Assembly (NCBI RefSeq): GCF_018691265.1
Contig: NW_024881278.1
Coordinates: forward strand, 10,354,001-10,418,000
DNA: 64,000 nucleotides
Reading direction: 5' to 3'
Source of the DNA: Tyto alba
Taxonomy: Eukaryota; Chordata; Aves; Strigiformes; Tytonidae
Position numbers and translations under genes: made by a program. Position 1 is the stretch's first letter. Each line of letters begins with the position of its first letter. Under the pieces are notes generated by a model. The model saw nothing but the letters and a program-made list of their open reading frames with translations, was not told the origin of the DNA and made no database searches. Positions 49,401 to 61,300 of the stretch are shown here, in pieces.

Positions 49401-51102
49401 CATTCTTAATAGACTTTTGCCTGGAATTTATAGGTTGTGAGGACAACAGAGATTTTAATCTGTTATTTACTACTTGCTTTGATCTCCTGTCATGTCTCCA
49501 GGCTCCCAGACATATACAACACAGAGATCTTGGACTGTCCTGAAAATCCTCCACAAGAAATAACATTGTTTAGTCCCATAAGTGTAAGTTTAGTGCTAAG
49601 TTTAAAGGCATTAAACAGGGGACCTTTGCATGGAGAATTTTTATTTTTTGTGCATAGTCTAAATTATGTCATAACTTTTTACAAAAACAAACTGATGACA
49701 AAATTAGACACAGCATATTCCAGCTGTATCAATAGAAAATTAAAGTGGCTAAGACATCTTGTATGTACCTTATTGCTAAAAATCAACTATACTGAAGTCT
49801 AATCCTGAGAATGAGGATCTTTATGCAATTGCTATGCATTTTTTCATCCATGTTAACTTTCAATATCTTTCTAAAGAAAATCAAAGTAGCTTTATTACAT
49901 CTATTGCAGAAGCTTCCAAGGTCTGCTGGGCTCCAGAACAGTGCTCAGTTTCAGGGGCTTTATATGGGTGAGCAAGACAAAGGCTTTTCTGAGACTGTGC
50001 AGTTAATCATATGGTTAATGCACAGGTCATCAGAAGAATAAAAAAAAATAACTGTCTACAGAGAGAGGAGGAGGACAATTTAATAATGGAAGAAAGTATA
50101 CTTCTAAGCTTTGGCCTATGTGAGCCAGAAAACATCACACATTGGTGAAAAAATACCTGAGGAAGTAGCCTATAGTCCAGAACTATCCAGTGCTTGAAAC
50201 CACTGCCAGTTTACGTTTTGACTCAAGTATAAGAAATGACACTTCTCCACATCATAGAAGTACTCTATAAAGGGAGCAGAAGACAAATTCATTAAGGAAA
50301 TGAAACCATTATACAGAGCAGAGGTGGATGCCTCTGAAATTCAAGGCATGGCACCACATGAACCATGAAGTATTGTAAGTGATGCTGTGGTAGATTAATC
50401 AATTCAGCTAGAGTTCTTCCATCATCAGAGCTAGTTCAGTCAAGGCAACACACACCACAATCAGCCATGTAGTTGTAGTAGCTCTTATATTTTCTAAACT
50501 GACTGGAGATTAAAAGGTGTTTTGAGGAAACTGCCTTTTGGCATATAGCTGCTGATCACATTGATTCACACTATCTAGTTCATTATCATCTTCATCATAT
50601 TATCTTTTCTCCAGACCTTAAATTATGACTAAATTAAGACTAACTGTTCCCTTAATAAAGCCTAGGTTCATTTTAAAATAACATCAACTAGAAAAAGTTG
50701 TTAGAAAAATCATAAATTTAAAACTCTCCTCAGCTGTATTTCTAAGATGGAACACAGATTCTATAGCTATGTCCAGCTTATCTAACATGACATATGCTGT
50801 TAAAGAATGACAGCTGGGTTTCTGCACTTGAATTTAGTTATGTAAATATGACTAAATCACTTATTTAAACAAAGTTTTGATGTTATTCCAATGTTATCAA
50901 AACCAGAATTTTGCTTGGAGTCTTTCTTTTTTTTTTTTTTTAACATCTGGAATCCAGGGAATAGTCATCTTAATTAAGAAGTATGAGGAGTCATACTCTA
51001 TTTGGTATTTGTATATATAACAATATCAAAAATGTCCATTTCATTAGCGGATGAATGCCTGCATTATCTTTTTGTTTAGCTTTTCCCACTGTGAAACAGA
51101 AC

Positions 51103-51120
51103 AGTTTTTTTTTTTTTTTT
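51103..51120. repeat. T18 homopolymer
   Basis: About 18 T residues; a similar T tract lies at about 50929-50942. Confidence 0.8.
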
Positions 51121-52586
51121 CAGAGTGCCTTTTAAAATGCAAATAAAATGGTCTAAGACTGTATAAAGATGAAAATTTTGTCTTGTTAACTTCTATGGTG
51201 AAAAACAGGGATAAAAAGAGAAGCTCAGGGAGAAGGAAAACAAATAAAAAAAAAGTGCACCTTGGTGAAGAATCTCATTGATGACTGTTGTCAGCTTCTG
51301 GATAGTATCATGACTTTTCCTGCAAGAAAGAAGAGCTTCATCTATTATGGGTCATGCTGGAAGGCCCAATCAAAGATTGTTTTCTCTGTTTCTCATGGGC
51401 AGGAACTAAAAAATTGGTATTGTTCAGAGTTTCCTGTAAAATCAACTTCCACCTCTGTGTCCAGTATATTTGCCACCATTGCCAGCAACATGAAAGGGAA
51501 AATGCTGAAAATTGCAGGTGCAGATATAAAAGCAGCCCTTTTTTCTAAAAGCTTCTCAGATGTTTTTACTTTCAAAGCCTATGAGGAGCTTTTCACAGAA
51601 GTTCATAATGAATTTTTCAAAGAACCTTTTAATACAATTTAATTCAACAAAATCCACCTAACAATGATCAGTCTCAAAATACATTAACATAATTTCAATA
51701 GCTTGATTTGAAGCTGTCATAGCACTCTAAGACAACACTGTGTCATATGTCATATGGAATAGTAAAATGAATGACAGTCTGCTTCTTGGAGGTGGTTGAC
51801 TCTGGTTACGAGAAGTTAACTTTTACATTGTCTAGTATGATATGACTACAAAGAAAATCGAACATGTCCTAATGTGTTGTGTTGTCTTCTTTCTAGATAC
51901 AATGCTGTTAAGCTAAATCTTTCCAAAATCAATAAGGAGATTTATTTTGCATTCCATTCTGCTTTAATTAGACTAATCAAATGCACTTCATCCGGAATTT
52001 TAAGGGATGGATCCAGGCACATTTTAAAGCCTAAGAAAAAAAAAAGTTTGGACTGGTCAGAGAAATGATAGCATGGGTTAACTTCCCTGGGAAGATTTTT
52101 TTTCACTTTTCCGTGCTGAGTTTAACAGCCCATCTCAAGTGCTGATTGGGTTTACTTCAAGTATACAGTGAAAGCAGAAAACTCTACACCTGGTTAATCC
52201 CAGAGTTTGCTTTCTCAAACAGTAGCTCTGCTGAGTCCAAGAATTGCATTTTCTAGGTTAATGAGGTATGAATTCATACAGTAGCTGGTAATTTTGAGTG
52301 CAGTAACTTGTACATTTTATAATGCTTGGAGGAATAACAGTGAAACAATGTACAGGAATGCCCACCCCCCTGTCCTTTCTCTTCCATTCTTGGAAGTCGC
52401 TTTCTGAAGGCCATATCTTCTTGGGTTTTTTATCAGATTGTATTTTATACTTGAATGAAACAAAGCTATAAGTCAATAAAATATGATGCGTTGACCAGAA
52501 AAGATAGCCATATTTGCCTTCATCAAGCTTTCTTAAAATAAACACTGACAACGCTAATCTTACCAGTGGTGTTTGGCCATGAGGCC

Positions 52587-52602
52587 TTTTTTTTTTTTTT
52601 TT
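52587..52602. repeat. T16 homopolymer
   Basis: This T run encodes the lysine string in an overlapping minus-strand frame (52258-52644), which marks that frame as spurious. Confidence 0.8.
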
Positions 52603-55600
52603 CAAGCAATCTGTGAAACGAAATATCCATTTAGTTTCTCTCATAATTGATAATTATGTTTATTACTAATTAACTTTTCCTTTACAGATGGTTCGTGAGG
52701 AAGAACTTCAGGTCAAAATACATTTCAAAGTCTTATTTTTCAACTAACATGTCTTTAACTAGATCTTTCTCCCATCTGCAATTCAAATAAGCATGTTTGC
52801 TTTGTCATTTGATCAGGAATATTCACTTTTAATCTCAAGTGTATCTCAATATTAAGTGTATCACCATAGGCACTGAGCATGTCATAATCTCTAGTGTAAC
52901 TTCACGTTAAACATGAAAAATAAAGGAAATGTCTACTTCTACTATCAGGAGCTGACACCCAGAGAACTTCAGCACTTACTTTAACAAAATATTTGGGATC
53001 GGACATTTAGAGTCCCTTGCTTCTGAAGGGAAACCAGGACCCAAAAGCAGTGGTTGCCCAGGCTTCTTATATCAAGGATAAGGACTTCTGTGGGTTTTGG
53101 GTACTTCTAGGGCTAGATTGTTCACTATAGACAGAAGAAATAAAGATAGAGAAAGGTAATCCACCTTCAGACTTAGGACATTAAAGCCCATCTGAGTTCT
53201 AACTCAGAAGCAAAATCCTTTATATGATCTAGTTGTAAGCTAACATCTTGTCTATTTTCTGTGTCAGAGCAGAGGTTGAATGCTTGTTTATAACAGTCCA
53301 CATCATTACACGAGCCATTAGTTGTCAAATACTATGTGATTGGGCCCTTGCAAACCCATTAATTGCAGTTTAAGATATAATCTGTATAATTTAGCATACA
53401 GTCATTATTTTGATGTGTTGTCTGCTACCGAGTGACTAGAACAACACTGTATTTTATAAAATATTTTTCTGAAAATTCATATAAACCTTAAGTTAGTATT
53501 CAGGGAAATACAAATGAAAAAGTAAAGCAAAATAAAATGAGAAACAATGCTTTGAAAGAAGCTAAATTCTATGATAACAAAGCACAACATTTTTCTTGAA
53601 TAACAAGCAGTGAATTTACGTGGTACATCACCGTTAAATTGCATGATAGGTAGTATCTTTTAATATTTCAAAGTAAAAACCATTCTGGATTGTCTATCTT
53701 TCTGTTATCTTTGAAAATATATGTTTCAGTTCCTGATGTCAAAGAAAGGCTATCCAATTATCAGAAGTCTTCAACCAAGATAAGATGGTTAAAAAGGCTT
53801 CCTGAATATGATAAAATCTTCCCTGAAGTGTGGACAATCCCCCATGGTCTTCAATCAGTCAAACTGCATATGGAAGGCCCCTCCACCTACCTTCTTGGGA
53901 ATTGCACAGAGGGAGCCCCAGTGGTCCCATGAACATTAGGTTGTTGAAGGCAGTTCTTAGACTGCTATAAAAAAGTGTTCCTCATCCATGAGAAATATTT
54001 CCCTGGGGCTGAAGATTCTATAAGTGAAATAAAACAAAGCAGAAATATTCAGACTGGGGTGGTTTATACTCTTTTCCTCTGTAGCTGATAAGAACACCAT
54101 CTGCTCAAGGATTTTCTGCAAGAAGGCTAAATTCATTGAATAAACTGTTCACTCCAGCTTGTTTGCTCCGCTCTATATAGCAATCTACAATTGTTGATTA
54201 ATTAAAATGCACAGTTCCCCAGTGAGAAAGGTATGTATTATTATTCCAGATGGGGAAACAAAGGCACAGAGAGTTCATCTGACCTGTGAAAAGTAGCTGG
54301 AGAATTGTTTTAAATAGAAGATCACCAGAGCAACCTTTCCCCATCATTACATAGCAGCCTGAAATATTCTGTCATATGCTTTCTTTTTACTACTTTTTTT
54401 GAGCAGAGAGAGTTTGGGGAAGGAACTCTACTAAAAGGACCTTTGATGTACCTTCAGAAGCAGCTGAAACTGCTAGTGATAAATAATGAAAAGTATACAT
54501 TGCCATCTGATGTCAGACTGCTTTACCTGGTTTATACCCTGGAATTTCATCAGTCAGTGAGGGTTTTCTTTGACTGGATGAGTTCCAAGGTAGAAAATCA
54601 TAGATGGATCTTGCAAACACATACTGGATGATCTTGACTATTGCATTGATCCTTCTGCCTGGGAATTAAGTAAATAAATATGCATTTGATGTTAAATCTA
54701 CACATTCCTTACTCAAACTAAAATTCATGGCTCAAACAAAGGATTAAAAGGGTTAGATTATTAACCTGGTGTCTGGCCAACAGGAATGCAACCCAGAAGT
54801 GAAAATTGTTACGTAAGCAGAAAAACTAAATAGGCTAGCAAATGAAGACAATCCTGTAGACTTGTGAAATTAAGACAAATACACCTTCTTGTCACAAAAG
54901 TGCTAGAAAATAATTTCAGACTTCTTATTTACAGATTATTCGTATAGAAGTATTTGTTTTCATGTTCTGTGTGAAGTTTGTGTATGTACAGCTCTGTAAA
55001 CTGCATTTAGATTAGTATGGATGATTTAGCATATATAGGATTTGAAAAACAGTAAAGGTTATAATCACTGCACCCCTAAGTTTACACTGCAGTTTGAACA
55101 AGGATGGTTGTATGGTAATACTTAAGGAAGGAAGAGGTATTATTGACTGAGCCTTGAGAAGGTTAGGGAGAAAAGAGCAGGTTCTTGGAAGTGAAAAAGC
55201 ATGTCCCACATCATGGGGGAGTTTTGCATAGCGCCTGAAATCAGGAGATGATACAGAGTAGAGCATGTGCTGACTTCTGTTGTGTTTGGTGGGGATCTTG
55301 CTGTCACTCCATGACCATGAGTTGTTTTTAATGGGAAAGATGCTCAGCAGAGCCAGGAATACCAGTGTAGGAAATAGAAACTCAGATGATCTCTCTCATG
55401 CATTAGCAACAAAATTAAATTAAGAGGACACACTGTGTAGGGTTAGAGATGAATGTTTTAAAGTGAGAAATTAAATATGTGTAAAGCAGAGCTCTGGTGA
55501 CAAAGCAAGACAAGATGATGGTTAGATGAGGTGGGGGCATAACAATATCTCCCTGCAGATACTATCAGTTGGTCCTGATTACTTAAGCTTTGGATAGACA

Positions 55601-56826
55601 AAATTAGAGATAAACCAACAAACAACTCATGCAATGGGTGTGTTTGAATTGTGACTTCCAAATTCAGGATAAGCACTACCAAATTAAGAACAAACTTGCA
55701 AAACATACCTGGGCAAAAGACACCAAAAGGGAAGAGGATTATTTTGGAAGTTTGACAAAGGCCTTTGCAACAATGTCATTTTCTCCATTGCTTCAGCTAC
55801 TCATAACATATGATATTAATTGAAATTGAAAACCCTTTCATGATTCATAGGCAGCTACAGCTCTGACAAGTTAATTCTGCATTAACTGTTTTTTTACTTC
55901 AGCATTTTCTTCTATAACAGAGATTAAATTATTCTCTACTTTAGTACTAAATTTAAAATGTCCTATTCATCTCACATCAAGAAAATTATCACTTCTTGCA
56001 TCAGCAATTTGAACTGGCCTCTGCTGCATGAAAATTGATGCTAACAACTGATAAAATGCCAAGTAAACCAAATGGTACTTGTTGTGTTGTTTTTTCATTG
56101 TAATAGCCTGTCCCCAAATGTATAATACCCTTGACAACTAAGTATGTCAGGCTAAATTCTGATCAGGCTAATTCTGGTGTAGATCCAAACTGAATTACTT
56201 TAATGAGCTGAAGAGCAAATTTTCCTTTTACCAAGCATGTAGGTTACTGGCTTCATTCCATAAGATGTTAATGCTGATTGGTGAGGCTATCAGTTGTGGG
56301 AAAAAATGTGAAGAGCTAAGTTAAAATAGTTTATGGTTGCTCTAAGATGCTGGAAAGAAAATAACACTCATGAGAATACACTTTATATTAAAGCAGAGGA
56401 CCTGATGGAGGTATGAATTACCTAAAACATAACAGTGTGTTTTGTGCAGTTGTAACATTTTCAGAGACTAGAGTCTTGCTGAGTTTGGTGTCAGTCTAAT
56501 AAAGAAAGTCAAGTTCCTGTCCCAAAGATCTTGCAGACCAAGTAGTTGAGAAAGAGGTGAATACAGTGAGGAAAGAGATTAACAGAAATAATAAGGAATG
56601 CTTAATTTGTAAGTAATATCATCAACAATGTAAGGTTTCCATTCATCATGGAGGAAGGGATTTTTTATTTTTTAAAAAAAAAACAGAAAGGACACCCTGC
56701 ATAACATTTTCTTCTGTACTAAGAGCAGTAAGCCCATAAATTCACAATGAGGTAAAATATATTTAGTTTATTCTGCAAGACAGAGAAGGACCATTTACAA
56801 ATTCTATCACTCAAAAATAGGTATGT

Positions 56827-56848
56827 GCACACACACACACAAACACAT
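56827..56848. repeat. (CA)n short microsatellite
   Basis: About eight CA units followed by an interrupted ACA run. Confidence 0.8.
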
Positions 56849-57767
56849 ATACTCTTTCTTCAGAGAATACAACTTAATTTTTCACACTATGTGCTCCATC
56901 CATAGCATTTTATTGTTACCTTTGTGCTGCTTCATCAATCTAGGATTTGAGACTTTTTCTTGTATGTATTCCCATTATTTTTTGCTTATAAAATGTTACA
57001 ATTTCCATGCAGCAAAATGTTTTGTACAGCTCTGTTTTTACCATGTTGTTTCACTGTAAGCTGCTTGACTTATCATTGTTGACAAAAAACCACAGCTTCT
57101 TGTACATATACAATGAAGTCCTTAAATGTTTCCCAAATATCTATCTGAAATAAATGACTTCTAATTTTAAAATATCCTGCAGATTTACTGTTGAGACTAA
57201 TGATGTAAAAAACTAAAGATATCTTTCTTAGTGCTTCAGTAGTCTAGGCAGCAGACCGGTCTGATGTGTATAATATATCTACTCTGTCTTTCTTTTTTTT
57301 TTTTAAGTGTGGAGTAGATTTTAGAATGACACTAAAGACAATAATTTTTCCCTCAAGTGTTTTATTGATAGCAACATCACCTTGTACTGTACCTATCTTC
57401 TAGCTGCTCACCATGTTTCTGTGCCTGTAACTTCAGTCTAGTTCTGGACTAAAATACCCTGAATCATTATATGCAATGGAGTGTGGTTCTTCATTGGGTC
57501 TTTCAGGCTTGCAACGACTTAATGATTATATCGTACAGCAGAACAACCATTTTCTTTGTAATCCTATTGACTGCTGGGAACTGCAATGTAAATTTGAACA
57601 GAAGGCTTAATTGCCCACACTGTGCCATTTAAATAAAAATTAGTGACAAGAACATACTAAAAAAATGGGGGCAGGGATTATTTTAGTTACTAAATGATAG
57701 CAAACATGCACAGAAGGAAGGAACTGACTGGGAGGATTAGACCCATTCTCTGCTCTTGCTTTGTGAT

Positions 57768-58391
57768 TGTCTCCTGGTTTTGTCTAGGATAGAGCTTTTT
57801 TTTTTTTTTTTCTTTTTTTCCTTCTTAGTAGCTAGAATAGTGCTGTGTTTTGAATTCAGTATGGGATTTGATATGAGAAGAATGTTGATAATGCACTGAT
57901 GTTTTCAGTTATTGCTAAGAAATCAAGGACTTTTCAGTTTTCTGTGTTCTGATAGTGCGCAGGTACACAAGAAGCTGGGAGGTAGCAGAGCCAGAGCAAC
58001 AGACCCAAACTGGTCAATGAAATATTCCATGTCATTTAATGTCATGCTCAGTATATAGATGAGGGTTGATCAGGAAGCTCTCTCTTTCTTCCAGGATTGT
58101 GGTTTTGGGATTCTCACTTCTCTGGGATTATTATCCAGGAACGGACTGGGCATTGGTCAGCAGGTGGTGAGCAATCACATTGTGCATTACTCATTTGTAC
58201 TTTCTGTTATTACTATTATGATTATCATTATTACTTGAATTTTATTTTATTGAAATTATCAAATTGTTTTATCTCAACCTACAGGTCTCCTTATCTTTAC
58301 TCCTCCAATTTTCTCCCTCATTCCCTGGCTGAGGAAGGGTGAGCGAGTGGCTGCATGGTGTCTGGCTGCCGGCCAGGTATAAACCATGACA
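57768..58391 (+). mobile_element. Solo ERV LTR, 624 bp, AT-rich family
   Basis: A solo LTR on + with start TGTCTCCTGGTTTTG, end AAACCATGACA, and a perfect 5-bp target duplication GTGAT (57763-57767 and 58392-58396). As I recall, it matches a widespread bird ERV LTR: recognisable blocks are AGTAGCTAGAATAGTGCTGT, AAGGACTTTTCAG, ACAAGAAGCTGGGAGG, CAAACTGGTCAATGAAATAT, GTCATGCTCAGTATATAGAT, GGTGGTGAGCAATCACATTG and GTGGCTGCATGGTG. A TATA-like TATATAGA lies at 58052-58059, and a TAT/CAT-rich patch at 58205-58240 precedes U5. Expansion of a T tract at about 57797-57820 lengthens the 5' end. The poly(A) signal has decayed. Frames of 81 and 138 codons overlapping it are chance. Confidence 0.95.
58052..58059 (+). 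promoter_or_regulatory. TATA-like box of the 624-bp LTR
   Basis: TATATAGA in the block GCTCAGTATATAGAT, about 285 bp from the LTR start, the position expected for the U3 core promoter. Confidence 0.5.
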
Positions 58392-58396
58392 GTGAT

Positions 58397-61300
58397 AGAA
58401 ACACTAAAGAGCAAAGTCTGATTTCCAGCTTCACTGCTTGAGTAATGAACAGAGTCTCTGATTTCCAGTCTTGCTGTGTTCATGGATGCTTTACACATTT
58501 TTGATTTCATGCCAACATTATACGGTGGTTCAGGTTTTTTCCTTTTCTCTCTATTGCTTTCCCTCCTCATGCATTCTTGGAGAGCTTTCTTACCTCCTCT
58601 GCCAGTGATGTGCTCAGCTGCCCAAGCCTGGCTCTCTTGGGCCTCTCTTACAAAATAGTCTCCATTCCTCAAACTTTTCTTATAGTTCATCTCTGCACCT
58701 GATCTTGTCTGAACTTCCTAGTCTGTAAAATCCTGAGTCATTAGCAGTACCACTTTTCTTTAACAGCTATTTCAGCTATTAGGCTCTTTGGCAGTCTTTC
58801 TATGTCTTCCACACACTGACACTGTACTGCAAGGAAACAAATGTTCAATGCATCCACTCCATTATCAGAACCCATATGAGTCTCTTTTCTCTCGTTCTTG
58901 TCTGAAACAAAACCTTCTTTGAGTTTTGAATGAATTGCACTAAATTAATCTTTCTCTGCAATGTTATATTCCTCAATGATTGGGAACTGGAAGTGAAAAT
59001 AGTCATAAAAGTGGTAGGTTTGATTAGAGCCATCTGCATCAAGCCTTAAAATCTTGTGGTAAAATACAGCATACCTATACTTGTCCCTGGTGTAATTTCA
59101 AATTACCACACATTTTCAGTGTTAGGAATACAGATAATTTGGATTAGTATTTGGACTTTTGAATAGTATGGAGTCTGCTCTGAAGCCTTCAGGAAAGTAT
59201 CTGTTGCTCGTCACAGATACATATAATATGTCTCCTGTCCCAACAGGTGAACTCTGTTATTGCAGAGATTTCTAGAAAAAGTTAATTTATTGACTGTTTG
59301 GTTCTACAGTTCATTCTTCTAAATAGTTTCAGTTAATATCCTTGTATGCACATCTTAAAAACAAATGCAAGTGTTTGTACGTGCTTAGAGCATGCATGAA
59401 CTTCTTTTCCTCAGTCTAGAGTTCCACCATGCTACCAATTATAGAAACAGGAAAGATTGACTGTGACTGTTACCAGTGTATTGAAGCTAGTTCAGTAATA
59501 AGATTCATCCAGCAACATTGTCCTCCAAAGCTGAGTATGTTTTATTCATCCAGACCACCATAAGAGGGCTGAACATGGCAAACTGAGTACAGTGCTGGAG
59601 AAGTGACATGAAAACAGGATAATTGCTTGCTAAGCATTATGCTCTCCTGTCTCAATGTGAGAAGAACCCAGTTTTTCAAAAAAGGTATAATATATATGAT
59701 ATATGAAAAAAACATGTAGGACAAATTTTTATATATATATTCAGATGACATATAAAAACAGATATGTACAGAGAGGTGAAGCTGCAAATCCATTTCTCAG
59801 CAGGTATAAACTGCTCATCTCATTAATACTGCATTAATATCAAGGCAACACCATCTTTGATTTTAGCCAATCAACCAGGTGTTTACTTCTCGTAACTGCC
59901 AAAGACCCTAGAGGAAATAGTTATGTACCCCTTTTCAAATAATGCTACAATGTGTTCCTAAACAAATAAACTGAGTACAGCTGGGCTGATTGTGGTTTGA
60001 GTGGGACATGGAGCAGATAATGATGCTGTCCAGCAAATGGTCACCTCACAAAACCAATGTCAGCTTCAGTGCTCCTTGATCTACTTTATTTTGCTTCTTG
60101 AAACTGAAGGCATGTCAAACTTCTTAAATTTGAGAAACAAAAGCATCTTCAGTTGAGAATACTTCAGTGGTGCTGTTGATTTCCTTCTTTCGCAGTTGCC
60201 AGCTCAGTTGGATGAAATTGTCCTATGTAATTCATAGCACTTTCCTCCTGCTACTTGAAGGTCATTTAAACAAAATAATTTGTCCTCACTGGCTCCTGCC
60301 ATTCCTACATTTCCTTTTTCTTTATACTTAAAGCAACTGTGAAATACTACTGATAAAGTCCTTGCAAGACTTATATATAATATTTCAGTTGCTGTCAGAA
60401 ACAGACTTAAGCATCACCATCCAGGTGAGAATATCGAAGCTGCATAGGGAATGTCAGACAGTAAGAAAAACAAACAAAATATATTGTTTGATTTTATATG
60501 CCATATGCTCAAGTCTATGAAAGCAAATAACCTGTTGACAGTAACAGATAACCAGTTATGTAATCATTTAAAAGAACATAACAAAGTTAAAACAAAATCT
60601 ATCTTATAAAGTACTGGCTCTGGCTGAAAACTTTTATTGTAATAAGTCATCCTGGGAAGGAGGAAAAGCCATCACACAGAGTATTGCTGTTCTAAAGACT
60701 ATCAGAATGCCTGGAATGTGAGACAAAGTTAAGCAACAAAATACACTAAGGGTTGGAATCTGCCTTCTGGCAAGAAGGAAATCAAAGTTAGATACATAAT
60801 AAAGATAGATACAAAGCTGAGTTAGCATTATTCATAAAAAGTTCAGCAAAGGGCTCCTTAGAGCTGAATACTGATACATAAACCAATGTGGAAGAGGTAT
60901 AAGAGTTAAAAAAATATGCAGGGAAGAAAAAAGAAAGATTTGTGATGAGAGAAAGCAGACCTCCTGTCTGAGGAGAAGTTTATGCAACATGTTCATCCAT
61001 GCATTTTCTTTGGCATTCAATCACAAAAAAGTCTCTAGTATACATGTACAAAAGAAAAGATTTGAAACAAGGCAAAAAGTATGGAACTAAATAGGTTAAG
61101 AAAACAATGAGACTCTAGATGGAGCGGGAAACCTGGGAAAGGGCTGAACAGTAGACTTAGGGACAAGCACACTTGCAGTGAGCCTGATGGTGGGCTGCCT
61201 GGCCCTAGCATTTACCCTGGATGTGGACAGAGCCTTAGCTCAGGCCTCCCAGCCCTGTCTAAAATGAAAATGTTTTCAAGGGACAAACCTTTTTGCAGCC

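Larger units (their letters stand above)
46451..57762. other. Unique AT-rich non-coding DNA
   Basis: The longest repeat-poor stretch, about 11.3 kb. It has several T tracts and scattered frames up to 128 codons. None shows a recognised domain. The ones at 49437-49802 and 51262-51642 are discussed under findings and rejected items. No transposon is recognised. Confidence 0.55.

Noticed and set aside
52258..52644. 128-codon minus-strand frame
   Set aside because: Contains a lysine string that is just the T16 homopolymer read on the other strand. No family recognised.
58274..58690. 138-codon minus-strand frame, the longest in the window
   Set aside because: It runs antisense through the end of the 624-bp LTR into unique flank, so it straddles a transposon boundary and cannot be an old conserved gene.
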